Positions 50,254 through 59,160 of a stretch of 64,000 nt of DNA are shown here, one piece after another; the first letter of the stretch is position 1; each line of letters starts with the position of its first letter. The translations under genes and the position numbers were made by a program. The stretch spans positions 868,001 to 932,000 of the forward strand of contig CAVYYY010000007.1 of assembly GCA_963772855.1 (NCBI GenBank), in the 5' to 3' direction. The DNA is from 3-1-20CM-4-69-9 sp963772855. Its GTDB lineage: Bacteria; Actinomycetota; Thermoleophilia; Gaiellales; Gaiellaceae. Under the pieces are notes generated by a model. The model searched no databases and was not told the origin of the DNA. It was given only the letters and a program-made list of their open reading frames with translations.

Positions 50254-53200
50254 CTATGCATTTCCCGCACGCACGGCCTGAAGGGCGTCGACGAGGCGCA
50301 GAGACGCCGGGAAGCTCTCCTCCCGCAGGCTCACCTCGTGGTTCGCCCTCGTGTACACCGAGGTGTCGACGTGACGGCGGAGATCGCGCAGCTCCTCGGA
50401 GCCGAGCACCATCTGGCCCACGCTCGCCTTGCCTCCACGGAACACGAAGTAGTCCGCACCCACGCGTGCGACCTTGAGCTTCGCTTCCTGGATGCGGAAG
50501 AGGTTCTCGACGGGCTCCGGCAGCGGACCGTAGCGATCCTGCGTCGCCGCCTCGAGCTCACGCAGCTCGTCCTCTGACTCGGTCAGCGCGAGCCTCCGGT
50601 GCAGGTCGATCTTGAGCGCCTCCGACGCGATGTACTCGGCGGGCACGTAGGCGTCGACCCTGGCGTCGACGCGCACGGGCCTGGCGATGACCCGCCGTTC
50701 GCCCGAGAGCTCGGCCACGGCCTCGGCGAGCAGCTCGACATAGAGCTCGAAGCCGAGGGCGGCCACGTGCCCTGACTGCTCGTCGCCGAGCAGGTTGCCC
50801 GCGCCGCGGATCTCCAGGTCCCGCATCGCGATCGCGAAGCCGGCGCCGAGCTCCGTGTGATCGGCAAGAGTCGCGAGACGCGCGCGCGCCTCAGGGGTGA
50901 GCTCCGACATGTCCGGATAGAAGAGATACGCGTGCGCCGTGACGTCGGATCGGCCCACGCGCCCGCGGATCTGGTACAGCTGCGAGAGGCCGAGCTGATC
51001 GGCCCGCTCGACGATGAGCGTGTTGGCCTGCGGGATGTCGAGGCCGGACTCGATGATCGTCGTCGACACGAGGACGTCGGCGTCGCCTCGCAGGAACGAG
51101 TGCATCTTCTCCTCGAGCTCGCGCTCGCGCATCTGCCCGTGCGCGACGAGAAAACGGAGGTTCGGCGCGAGCTGGCGCAGCTTCTCCTCTGCCTCCTCGA
51201 TCGTCTCGACGCGGTTGTGGAGGTAGAACGCCTGACCCTGCCGCTCGACCTCGCGCTCGAGCGCGAGCTTCACGAGCTCCTCGTCGTACTCTCCGACGGT
51301 CGTGCGGATCGGGCGGCGCCCTTCGGGCGGCGTCTCGATGATCGAGATGTCGCGCAGTCCGGAGAGCGACATGTGCAGCGTGCGCGGGATCGGCGTGGCG
51401 CTCAGCGTCAGCACGTCGACCTCGAGGCGGAGCGATCGCAGCAGCTCCTTCTGCGCGACGCCGAAGCGCTGCTCCTCGTCAAGGATGACGAGACCGAGCT
51501 CCTTCGGGATGACGTCGCGGCTGAGGATTCGATGCGTCCCGATCAGGACGTCGACCTTCCCCGACTGGAAGTCCGCCAGCACCTGCTTCACCTCGCGCGG
51601 CGGACGGAACCGGGACACCATCTCCACGCGCACGGGGAAGTCGCGATAGCGCTGACGGAACGTGTGCCAGTGCTGCTCCGCCAGGATCGTCGTCGGCGCG
51701 AGCATCAGCGACTGCTTGCCGTTGACCGCGACGGCGAATGCCGCGCGAATCGCGACCTCTGTCTTGCCGAAGCCGACGTCGCCGCAGACGAGCCGGTCCA
51801 TCGGCCGGGGCGCCTCCAGGTCCTCCTTCACCGCCTCGATCGCCAGCTGCTGGTCGGGTGTCTCGCGGTACGGGAACTCCGCCTCGAGCCGCTCGAGCCA
51901 CTCGTGACGCAGGTCGTAGGCGACGCCGGGCGCCTGCTGACGCTGCGCGTAGAGGGCGAGCAGCTCGCCCGCCAGCTCGCGCACGGACTCGCGCGCGCGG
52001 TTCTTGAGGTTCTCCCACGCCTTGCCGCCGAGCTTCGACAGCACCGGCGCGCTGCTGTCGGCGCCGATGTAGCGGGAGACCTTGCCGAGCTGCTCATGCG
52101 GGACGTAGAGCCGGTCGTCTCCGCGGAATCCGAGGAAGAGGTAGTCGCGCGTGACGCCCGCCACCTCCTTCGTCTCGAAGCCGAGGAGCTTGCCGACACC
52201 ATGGTCTTCGTGGACGACGTAGTCGCCCGTCCGCAGGTCGGCGAACGACTGCAGCGCGCGGCCGCCGACACGGCGCTCGCGCGGGGGCCGCTTCCGGAAG
52301 ATCTGCGTGTCCGGCAGCAGGACGAGACCGAGGTCGCGCCATACGAATCCGCGGCGCGCGTTCGTGACCGCAAAGAGGATCTCCGCCTCGCGCGGAAACC
52401 GCTCCCCCTCCTCGAGGATGCGCGCCGCCGCGCGTCGCAGGAGGTTCTGCTGGCGCAGCGCCTCGCCGGCGTGGGGGAACGTGACCACGACGCGATTGCC
52501 TGCGCGCACGAAGGCGTTCAGCTCGTTCTCCGCCTCGGCGAGCCCGCGGGCGACGAGCGCGGGGCGCTGGGCCTCGAACGCGAACGGCTGGTTCGCCGGC
52601 AGCGGGTCGAGCACCGCCGCACGCTTGAGCGAGACCGGATGAAGGCCCTCCTCGGCCCAGATCTCGCGAACCTCGTCGGCCTGCCACACAAGATCCGGGC
52701 CTGCGGGAACCGGCAGCACGAGATCTCTGGGAACCGTGGGCCGCTCGTTCTCCTCCAGGAGCGACGGCTCGATGAGATCCAACCGCCGCTCGGCGGCCGG
52801 ATAGATCACCGCCGCGTCGACCGGGTGGAGCGCACGCTGCGTGAACGGCGAAAACGCACGGATCTGCTCGATCTCGTCGCCCCAGAACTCGATCCGAAGC
52901 GGCTCGCGTCCGGTCGTCGGGAACACGTCGACCAGCCCGCCCCGGACCGCGAACTGCCCGCGCTCGTCTGCGCGGTCGACCCGCTCGTAGCCCGCGAGCG
53001 CGAGCGTCTCCGACAGCCCCTCGAGACTCAGCTCCTCGCCCGGCGCGACACGGATCGGCGCCGGGCGTGCGTCAGCGGGTGGCATCGGCTCGGCGAGGGC
53101 GGCGGCCGATGCGACCACGAGCCCGCCTGCCGCGAGGACGTCGAGCGCCCGCGCCCGCTCTCCCACGAGGTGTGGCGCGGGATCCAGCCCGGAGCCCCAG

Positions 53201-53493
53201 CCGACCCCGCGGCTCGGCAGCATCGCCACGCGGTCCTCGCCGAGGAACCACGAGGCGCCCTCCGCTGCGTCGCGCGCGTCCTGGTCCTCCGGCGCAAGCA
53301 GCACCAGCGGCCGGCCGAGCTCCTCATGGACCGCTGCGAGCAGCAGCGGCAGGGCAGGCTCGGACACCCGGGCGGCGGCCGGGAAGGCTTCGGCGAACCC
53401 GCGGAGTCGGTCGGTCTCGCGCAGTTCGTCGACGAACGGATGAAGGATCGGGTGGTCCAGAACGAAAGGCCGAACCAGGCCGGTTCGGCTCAC
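50254..53493 (-). CDS. mfd: Transcription-repair coupling factor
   Basis: A 1079-residue ATP-dependent translocase that removes stalled RNA polymerase and recruits UvrA. UvrB-like N-terminal domains occupy about 1-350. The RNA polymerase-interaction domain follows (about 400-480; VGKLLGFETKEVAGVTRDYLFLGFRGDDRLYVP). The RecG-like helicase core has Walker A CGDVGFGKTEVAIRAAF, Walker B LVILDEEQRFGV, TLSATPIPRTLHMSL and QLYQIRGRVGRS. A C-terminal TRCF domain closes it. GTG 53493 is the start. Confidence 0.95.
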   Translation of the reverse strand: MSRTGLVRPFVLDHPILHPFVDELRETDRLRGFAEAFPAAARVSEPALPLLLAAVHEELGRPLVLLAPEDQDARDAAEGASWFLGEDRVAMLPSRGVGWGSGLDPAPHLVGERARALDVLAAGGLVVASAAALAEPMPPADARPAPIRVAPGEELSLEGLSETLALAGYERVDRADERGQFAVRGGLVDVFPTTGREPLRIEFWGDEIEQIRAFSPFTQRALHPVDAAVIYPAAERRLDLIEPSLLEENERPTVPRDLVLPVPAGPDLVWQADEVREIWAEEGLHPVSLKRAAVLDPLPANQPFAFEAQRPALVARGLAEAENELNAFVRAGNRVVVTFPHAGEALRQQNLLRRAAARILEEGERFPREAEILFAVTNARRGFVWRDLGLVLLPDTQIFRKRPPRERRVGGRALQSFADLRTGDYVVHEDHGVGKLLGFETKEVAGVTRDYLFLGFRGDDRLYVPHEQLGKVSRYIGADSSAPVLSKLGGKAWENLKNRARESVRELAGELLALYAQRQQAPGVAYDLRHEWLERLEAEFPYRETPDQQLAIEAVKEDLEAPRPMDRLVCGDVGFGKTEVAIRAAFAVAVNGKQSLMLAPTTILAEQHWHTFRQRYRDFPVRVEMVSRFRPPREVKQVLADFQSGKVDVLIGTHRILSRDVIPKELGLVILDEEQRFGVAQKELLRSLRLEVDVLTLSATPIPRTLHMSLSGLRDISIIETPPEGRRPIRTTVGEYDEELVKLALEREVERQGQAFYLHNRVETIEEAEEKLRQLAPNLRFLVAHGQMRERELEEKMHSFLRGDADVLVSTTIIESGLDIPQANTLIVERADQLGLSQLYQIRGRVGRSDVTAHAYLFYPDMSELTPEARARLATLADHTELGAGFAIAMRDLEIRGAGNLLGDEQSGHVAALGFELYVELLAEAVAELSGERRVIARPVRVDARVDAYVPAEYIASEALKIDLHRRLALTESEDELRELEAATQDRYGPLPEPVENLFRIQEAKLKVARVGADYFVFRGGKASVGQMVLGSEELRDLRRHVDTSVYTRANHEVSLREESFPASLRLVDALQAVRAGNA

Positions 53494-53503
53494 GCCATCG
53501 TAG

Positions 53504-54100
53504 TTAGTTGAACTGCGCCTGCGCCCGTTCGAGGCCCTCGGCGTCGAGCTTCTCGACGGCGTCTGCGGCGCGGCTCACGATCGAGTCGGCGTCGTCCTCC
53601 GGGACGAAGCTCGACAGCACGTAGTCGGCCGGCCGCCTCGGGTCACCGCGGCCGGGCCGACCGACGCCGACGCGCAACCGCAGGAAGTCCTGCGACTTGA
53701 CGTGCGCGGCGATCGAGCGCAGGCCGTTGTGGCCGGCGAGACCCCCACCCCGTCGCGCCTGAAGTCGGCCCGGATCGAGGTCGATCTCGTCGTGCACGAC
53801 GAGGATCGCGTCGGGCTCGAGCTTGTAGAAGCGCGCGGCGGCGTTCACCGACCGGCCCGAGTCGTTCATGAACGTCTCGGGCTTCAGCAGGGCTACGCGA
53901 TGCCCGTCGAGCCGCACCTCGGACAGCTGGCCGTTGAACTTCCCCTTCCAGGACGAGCCGTGCCGGCGCGCGAGCTCCTCGACGACCATCCAGCCGACGT
54001 TGTGCCGGTCGTTGGCGTGCTCGCGGCCCGGATTGCCGAGACCGACGACGAGCAGGTCGAGCGACGACTGTCGATCGCCTCGACGCCAGGGAAGACGCAT
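53504..54100 (-). CDS. pth: Peptidyl-tRNA hydrolase
   Basis: A 198-residue enzyme that releases tRNA from stalled peptidyl-tRNA. LLVVGLGNPGREHANDRHNVGWMVVEELA contains the catalytic H33. KPETFMNDSGRSV, VVHDEIDLDPGRLQARRGGGLAGHNGLRSI and FLRLRVGVGRP are all conserved. It lies 10 bp upstream of mfd and 15 bp downstream of rplY on the same strand, the usual ctc-pth-mfd order. Confidence 0.94.
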   Translation of the reverse strand: MRLPWRRGDRQSSLDLLVVGLGNPGREHANDRHNVGWMVVEELARRHGSSWKGKFNGQLSEVRLDGHRVALLKPETFMNDSGRSVNAAARFYKLEPDAILVVHDEIDLDPGRLQARRGGGLAGHNGLRSIAAHVKSQDFLRLRVGVGRPGRGDPRRPADYVLSSFVPEDDADSIVSRAADAVEKLDAEGLERAQAQFN

Positions 54101-54115
54101 AGCGAGCTCGGAGTG

Positions 54116-54832
54116 TTAGCCCTCGGCGGTGGGCTCGCCCTGCTCGCCCTCTGCCGCGGCGGCCTCGCCCTCGGCTGCACCCTCGGGCGCTTCGCCCTCC
54201 GGCACCTCGCCTTCGGGCAGCTCCGCGCCCTCCTCGAGCTCCTCGGGCTCCGGCTCGACCTCGCGCGTCGGCATCGTCACCGTCGCGAGCACCGTCTCCT
54301 CCGGGTTGTCGAGGTACGTCACGCCGGCCATCGGCGAAAGGTCTGCGACTCGCAGCGTGTCCCCGATCGCCATGCCGCTGACGTCGAGGTCGAGATGCTC
54401 CGGGATCTCCATCGGCAGCGCCTCCACGTTGATCTCGCGCTGAACCTGCGACAGGACGCCACCCTCCTTCACGCCGGTCGGCTCGCCGACGAGCTGGACG
54501 TTCACGCTCGCCTGAATCGGTTCGTCGAGCGGGACCTCCTGGAGATCGACGTGCGAGATGTGTCCACGGATCGGATCCTGCTGGAACTCCTTCAGGATCG
54601 ACGCGTGCGTCGTCTTCTGCCCCTCGAGGACGACGTCGAGGATTGCGTGGAGGCCACCCTGCCCGGTGAGCACCCGGCGCAGGTCGCGCTCGGGCACCTG
54701 GATCGCGTACGAGGACTTCCCCTTTCCGTAGAGGACGCCGGGGATGAAGCCCTCCTTGCGCAGCCGCCGAGCGTCGGCGGAACCGCGCCGCTCGCGCTCT
54801 TTCACCTGCAATTTGATCCGTTCGCCCGCCAT
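54116..54832 (-). CDS. rplY: Ribosomal protein bL25 (general stress protein Ctc type)
   Basis: A 238-residue two-domain bL25 that binds 5S rRNA. The N-terminal RNA-binding domain runs to about 95 (RGSADARRLRKEGFIPGVLYGKGKSSYAIQV, HVDLQEVPLDEPI). The TL5-like C-terminal domain follows. A long acidic tail of E, P, A and G (about 185-238; EPEPEELEEGAELPEGEVPEGEAPEG) is common in actinobacteria. It precedes pth in the housekeeping run. Confidence 0.93.
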   Translation of the reverse strand: MAGERIKLQVKERERRGSADARRLRKEGFIPGVLYGKGKSSYAIQVPERDLRRVLTGQGGLHAILDVVLEGQKTTHASILKEFQQDPIRGHISHVDLQEVPLDEPIQASVNVQLVGEPTGVKEGGVLSQVQREINVEALPMEIPEHLDLDVSGMAIGDTLRVADLSPMAGVTYLDNPEETVLATVTMPTREVEPEPEELEEGAELPEGEVPEGEAPEGAAEGEAAAAEGEQGEPTAEG

Positions 54833-54850
54833 CGCGGCGGCAAATGCTAG

Positions 54851-55027
54851 CTACTTCTTTACGTGGAGGTCGATGCCGAGCAGGATCAGCGGCCAGAGAA
54901 AGACAGCGAAGATCGCCGAGAGCACGCCTCGCCAACCGTCGACGTGCTTGAAGTAGTCGTGGGTCGCCGCCACCGCGACTCCGACGCCGACGTAGACGAG
55001 CGTGAGGAGGCTTGGGCCGCGCCGCAC
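54851..55027 (-). CDS. 58-residue two-helix membrane protein
   Basis: A short gene from GTG 55027 to TAG at 54851-54853. Translation gives two hydrophobic segments (LLTLVYVGVGVAVAAT and VLSAIFAVFLWPLILLGI) joined by THDYFKHVDGWRG, with basic ends (RRGP, HVKK). It fills the gap between rplY and the TolB-like gene on the same strand, and codon use matches its neighbours. No family is recognised, but a YVxxG/DYF...LWP pattern resembles small actinobacterial membrane proteins. Confidence 0.65.
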   Translation of the reverse strand: MRRGPSLLTLVYVGVGVAVAATHDYFKHVDGWRGVLSAIFAVFLWPLILLGIDLHVKK

Positions 55028-55068
55028 GCCGGAGTCTTAACCCCGCCGGTCGTTTCGGAAACGCGGCC

Positions 55069-56289
55069 TCAGCGGCGCATGACCCGCTCGCAGTCGCGCG
55101 CGACCCGGTCGAGCCGGTCGGCATGCACGACGTCGCGCCCCGGACCGCAGACGATCACGTCGCGTCCGCCTCCGCCACTGAGGACGTCGTTCCCGCCGCC
55201 GCCGGAGAGGAAGTCCCGGAAGGGCGTGCCGTGCAGGACGTCGGCGCGTCCTGTGCCGGTGAAGCGGCAGCGGTTCGTTATCCGGCGAACGCGATCGCCG
55301 CCCACGTCGAGCACGTAGATGCCCCAGCGCAGGCACTCGCGCCCGGATGCGAACGCGATCTGAGTCCCGTCTGGGGACCAGGCGCCGACACTGTACGGAT
55401 GTGCGTCGACGGCGCGCCGGCGCTGGTTCGCCCCATCGGCGGACATCGTGTAGAGGTCGTACTCGCTCCTCGCGGACGGATGGTCGCGGTTGCTGATGAA
55501 CGCGATCGTGTCTCCCTTCCACGCGGGAAGGCGGTCCTCGGACGTCGCCGAGCGCGAGACATTCCGCAGCCCGGTTCCGTCGGCGCGCACGGAGTAGATC
55601 TCGAAGTCGGCGTCGCGGTTCGTCTCGAACGCGATCGCAGAGCCGTCCGGCGACCACGTGGGATTGACGGACTGGTTCGGGCCGGTCGCGATCACGCGGC
55701 TTCCCGAGCCGTCGGTCGCGATCACCGCGATCCCTCCGTCGCTCGAGTTGAGGAGCCTCACACCGAGCGCGAGGCGCGTGCGGTCGGGTGACCACACCGG
55801 GACGCCGCTGCTCTGCGTCGGCTTCAGGTAGTTCGTCAGGAGCGTCCTCCGCGACTCCGCGAGCAGGTGCAGGATCCTGACCTCGTTCTCGATCGTGAAC
55901 GCGATGCTGTCGCCCGCCCACGACGGGAACTCGCCGGGCCCGTCGTCGCCGACACGACCGCCGGGCGCATCGACGCCGATAGTCGTGCGCGTCGTGCCGA
56001 ATGCGACGGCGAGCCCGTTGTCGCTCCAAGTCGGCGGCGCAGTACTGCCTCGTCGGGCGTCCGCTCCGATGATCTCCTCGGCCCGTCCTGCCCGGACGAT
56101 GCCGAGCGACTCGGGCGGCAGCGCGCAGCCGGGCTGCTGGCGAACGAAGGCGATCGCGCCGCCCGTCGGTGACCACGCCGGGAACCGATCCTGCCACGCG
56201 CGATTCGGGTCGCAGGCGTGCGGGCGCGCATGGGCGCTGTGGGCGAAGAACGCCGCGGCGACCAACCCGATCACGGCCGCGAACCGCAC
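55069..56289 (-). CDS. Secreted TolB-like beta-propeller protein with RTX-like C-terminus
   Basis: A 406-residue exported protein with signal peptide 1-21 (AAAFFAHSAHA). Repeats of the WSPDG/PAWSPTGGAIAF type (WSPDRTRLALGV; PTWSPDGSAIAFETNRDADFEIYSVRADG; GAWSPDGTQIAFASGREC) build a PD40/TolB-like propeller. The C-terminal about 60 residues contain SGGGGNDVLSGGGGRDVIVCG, a calcium-binding RTX-type nonapeptide pattern. It may bind partners or calcium at the cell surface; no enzyme motif is seen. Confidence 0.82.
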   Translation of the reverse strand: MRFAAVIGLVAAAFFAHSAHARPHACDPNRAWQDRFPAWSPTGGAIAFVRQQPGCALPPESLGIVRAGRAEEIIGADARRGSTAPPTWSDNGLAVAFGTTRTTIGVDAPGGRVGDDGPGEFPSWAGDSIAFTIENEVRILHLLAESRRTLLTNYLKPTQSSGVPVWSPDRTRLALGVRLLNSSDGGIAVIATDGSGSRVIATGPNQSVNPTWSPDGSAIAFETNRDADFEIYSVRADGTGLRNVSRSATSEDRLPAWKGDTIAFISNRDHPSARSEYDLYTMSADGANQRRRAVDAHPYSVGAWSPDGTQIAFASGRECLRWGIYVLDVGGDRVRRITNRCRFTGTGRADVLHGTPFRDFLSGGGGNDVLSGGGGRDVIVCGPGRDVVHADRLDRVARDCERVMRR

Positions 56290-56323
56290 GCCCCCAACGT
56301 ACCGCCGCTTTGTGAACGCGAAG

Positions 56324-57379
56324 TTAGAAGAGCGCGTTCATGTCGCCGAAGATCGCGGAGACCGAGTCGTCGGCGAAGACGTTGTGGATCGTCTCGGCGA
56401 GGATGTCCGCGACCGTCAGGACGGTGACCCGCTCCGGCTTCGTCAGCGGGTCGATCGGCATCGTGTCGGTGACGACGACGCTGTCGAGCGCGCTCTGCTC
56501 GATGCGCTCGATGGCCGGGTCGGAGAAGATGCCGTGCGTCGCGCACGCGAAGACCTTCTTCGCACCGCGCTCCTTCAGAAACTCGGCGCCCGCGACGAGC
56601 GTGCCGGCCGTGTCGACCATGTCGTCGGTCATCACCGCGCACTTGCCGTCGATGTCGCCGATGACGTTCGTGACGCGTGCGACGTTGTGCGCCGGCCGGT
56701 CCTTCTGCAGAACGGCTAGGTCGCCGCCGATCATCTCAGCGAACTTGCTCGCGAGGCGCGTCCGCCCCGTGTCCGGCGCGACGGCGACGAGCTCCTCGGG
56801 CAGACCGAGATCGCGGAAGTACTGCGCGAGCATCGGGAGCGCCGTCATGTGGTCGACGGGGACCTCGAAGAACCCCTGGACCTGTCCGGCGTGCAGGTCC
56901 ATGGTCAGCACCCGGTCGGCCCCGGCAGACTGGATCATCTCGGCGACGAGCTTCGCGGTGATCGGCTCCCGCGGCCGCGACTTCTTGTCCTGCCGCGAGT
57001 ACGGGTAGAGCGGCAGCACCGCCGTGATCCGCTTCGCGGAGGCCAGCTTCGCGGCGTCGATCATGATCAGGAGCTCCATCAGGTGCTGGTCGACCGGCGG
57101 CGCGCTCGTCTGCACGATGAAGAGATCGGCGCCGCGGATCGACTCCTCGTACCGGCAGTAGGTCTCGCCGCTCGCGAAGGTGCGGAGCGAGACGTCGCCG
57201 ACCTGGATGCCGAGCTTCTCCGCGATCTTCTGTGCGAGGGCCGGATGCGACCGCCCGGAGAAGAGCATCAGCCGCTTCGACGGCCCACGCTCGATCCAGT
57301 GCTCCGGCTTCAGCTCGGGCTTGGTCTCGGCGACCTCGAGCCCGGGCAGGCGCGTCAGCTCAGTTGTTGCGCTTTCCAC
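56324..57379 (-). CDS. prs: Ribose-phosphate pyrophosphokinase
   Basis: A 351-residue enzyme that makes PRPP from ribose-5-phosphate and ATP. LMLFSGRSHPALAQKIAEKLG, DLFIVQTSAPPVDQHLMELLIMIDA, DLHAGQVQGFF (ATP/metal) and VMTDDMVDTAGTLVAG (PRPP loop) are intact. The usual start corresponds to M38 (57268); GTG 57379 adds about 37 residues and overlaps glmU by 20 bp, as in many actinobacteria. Either start is possible, and the longer is listed. Confidence 0.92.
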   Translation of the reverse strand: MESATTELTRLPGLEVAETKPELKPEHWIERGPSKRLMLFSGRSHPALAQKIAEKLGIQVGDVSLRTFASGETYCRYEESIRGADLFIVQTSAPPVDQHLMELLIMIDAAKLASAKRITAVLPLYPYSRQDKKSRPREPITAKLVAEMIQSAGADRVLTMDLHAGQVQGFFEVPVDHMTALPMLAQYFRDLGLPEELVAVAPDTGRTRLASKFAEMIGGDLAVLQKDRPAHNVARVTNVIGDIDGKCAVMTDDMVDTAGTLVAGAEFLKERGAKKVFACATHGIFSDPAIERIEQSALDSVVVTDTMPIDPLTKPERVTVLTVADILAETIHNVFADDSVSAIFGDMNALF

Positions 57380-58679
57380 GGAGATAGCCCTCTTTCGTTG
57401 TCTGCTTCGGCGGGAAGCCGGCGAGCGACTCGGGAGGCACATCTTCTGTGATGTACGACCCGCCTGCAATCCAAGCATCGTCACCGACCTCCACCGGAGC
57501 CTCGAACCCATTGTGAATCCCGGTCCTGACGTTGCGTCCGATCCTCGTCCGTCCCTTCGGCTGCCCCTCCTGGTGCGGGAAGTTCGCCGTGATGTTCCCG
57601 GCGGCGACGTTCGTGCCCTCGCCGACGTCGGCGTCCCCGAGGTAGGAGAGGTGCGGCACCTTCGCGCCGGCGCCGATGTCCGAGTTCTTGATCTCCACGA
57701 ACGTGCCTGCCTTCGCGCCCGCGCCGAGCTTCGTACCCGGCCGGAGGTAACAGAACGGCCCGACGGTCGCATCGGCTCCGATCTCCGCGTCGATCGCGAC
57801 GACGTGCGGGCCGACCTCCGCCCCGGCACCGACGCGCGTATTGCCGCGGAGCACCGTGAACGGGTGGATGGTCGCGTCCGGCTCGAGGACGACGTCCGGC
57901 TCGATCCACGTGGAGCCGGGATCGACGATGGTCACGCCGGCGAGCATGTGTTCATTGTTGACGCGCGCGCGCAGGAACGCCGCCGCCTCGGCGAGCTCCA
58001 CTCGTGTGTTCACTCCCTCCACCTCGTCCGGGTCTGGTGCCATGAAGACCCCCACATTCTCGCCTGCCTCGACAAGCAGCCGCACGGCATCCGTCAGGTA
58101 GAGCTCGCCCTGCGCGTTCGCCGGCTCGAGCCGTTCGAGGACGGGCCAGAGCTTCCCGGCGGCGAAGACGTAGATGGACGAGTTGACCTCCTTGATCGCC
58201 CGCTGCGCGTCGGTCGCGTCGGCGTCCTCGACGATCGCCTCGAGATTCCCCGTCGCGTCGCGGACGATCCGCCCATACGCGCGTGGGTCCGGTGGCTCGA
58301 ACGAGAGCACCGTGGCCGTCGCGCCGGCCGAGCGGTGCGTGTCGACGAGCGCCTGGAGCAGGCCACCACTCACGCGCGGGTGATCGCCGGAGACGACGAG
58401 AAGATCGCCCGCATCGGCAACGTGCCCGTGCGCGGCGCGGAGGGAGTCGGCGGTGCCGAGCGGCCTCTCCTGCACGGCGACCTCCACGCCGTCGACGGCT
58501 TGCGCCGCCTCGGGTGACAGGACGACGACGAGCGGATCGGGCCCGACCGAGCGAACCGCCTCGATCACCCAGTCGACGAGCCTGCGGCCGAGGAGCGGGT
58601 GGAGATGCTTCGGTGTCGCGGACTTCATCCGCGTGCCCAGGCCTGCGGCCATCACCACCGCTGCGAGCTCGCCGGCCAT
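57360..58679 (-). CDS. glmU: Bifunctional UDP-GlcNAc pyrophosphorylase / GlcN-1-P acetyltransferase
   Basis: A 439-residue enzyme of peptidoglycan precursor synthesis. The N-terminal uridylyltransferase domain has LAAVVMAAGLGTRMKSATPKHLHPLLGR, and the middle has VVSGDHPRVSGGLLQ. The left-handed beta-helix acetyltransferase domain (about 245-430) has hexapeptide repeats and GNITANFPHQEGQPKGRTRIG. It lies just left of the tRNA-Gln gene and overlaps prs, in the common glmU-prs order. Confidence 0.92.
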   Translation of the reverse strand: MAGELAAVVMAAGLGTRMKSATPKHLHPLLGRRLVDWVIEAVRSVGPDPLVVVLSPEAAQAVDGVEVAVQERPLGTADSLRAAHGHVADAGDLLVVSGDHPRVSGGLLQALVDTHRSAGATATVLSFEPPDPRAYGRIVRDATGNLEAIVEDADATDAQRAIKEVNSSIYVFAAGKLWPVLERLEPANAQGELYLTDAVRLLVEAGENVGVFMAPDPDEVEGVNTRVELAEAAAFLRARVNNEHMLAGVTIVDPGSTWIEPDVVLEPDATIHPFTVLRGNTRVGAGAEVGPHVVAIDAEIGADATVGPFCYLRPGTKLGAGAKAGTFVEIKNSDIGAGAKVPHLSYLGDADVGEGTNVAAGNITANFPHQEGQPKGRTRIGRNVRTGIHNGFEAPVEVGDDAWIAGGSYITEDVPPESLAGFPPKQTTKEGYLRGKRNN

Positions 58680-58684
58680 CAGAG

Positions 58685-58755
58685 CTGGGGCGCCAGGATT
58701 CGAACCTGGGATCGCGGGACCAAAACCCGCTGCCTTGCCACTTGGCTACGCCCCA
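58685..58755 (-). tRNA. tRNA-Gln (anticodon TTG)
   Basis: Read on the minus strand, the acceptor arms TGGGGCG and CGCCCCA pair perfectly. The anticodon stem GCGGG/CCCGC encloses loop TTTTGGT with anticodon TTG, specific for glutamine. The T-arm CCAGG-TTCGAAT-CCTGG is canonical. The 71-nt body has a discriminator G. The first 17 nt of this tRNA (complement of 58739-58755) recur in the tandem repeats just upstream. Confidence 0.9.
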
Positions 58756-59126
58756 CCGCGACTATCGATCCAGTCTCGCAGGGCAACGCAAACACTGTCG
58801 GACGGCGGCCGAGGCGGCAAAGCCGCCACGGCCTCGATGTCGCTGCTGCAAGCAGCAGCTCAGCACTTGGCTACGCCCCACCGCGACTATCGATCCAGTC
58901 TCGCAGGGCAACGCAAACACTGTCGGACGGCGGCCGAGGCGGCAAAGCCGCCACGGCCTCGATGTCGCTGCTGCAAGCGGCGCTCAGCACTTGGCTACGC
59001 CCCACCGCGACTATCGATCCAGTCTCGCAGGGCAACGCAAACACTGTCGGACGGCGGCCGAGGCGGCAAAGCCGCCACGGCCTCGATGTCGCTGCTGCAA
59101 GCAGCAGCTCAGCACTTGGCTACGCC
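58739..59126 (-). repeat. Three tandem 124-125 bp repeats carrying the 5' end of tRNA-Gln and its upstream region
   Basis: Units begin at 58739, 58864 and 58988, with a partial fourth at 59113. Each carries the first about 17 nt of tRNA-Gln plus about 108 bp of upstream sequence. Inside each unit are a strong hairpin (58807-58833 in unit 1, two 5-6 bp blocks around AAA) and, in unit 1, a perfect 8+2+8 palindrome (58842-58859). Unit 2 differs by a short change at its right end. This fills the 405-bp gap without a gene. Confidence 0.9.
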
Positions 59127-59160
59127 ACGCCCCATTGCACCAAGAAGTGCGACGGGAAGC

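Noticed and set aside
58739..59126. CRISPR array
   Set aside because: The periodic sequence is a 125-bp direct tandem repeat with no short repeat/variable spacer structure, it contains tRNA sequence, and there are no cas genes.
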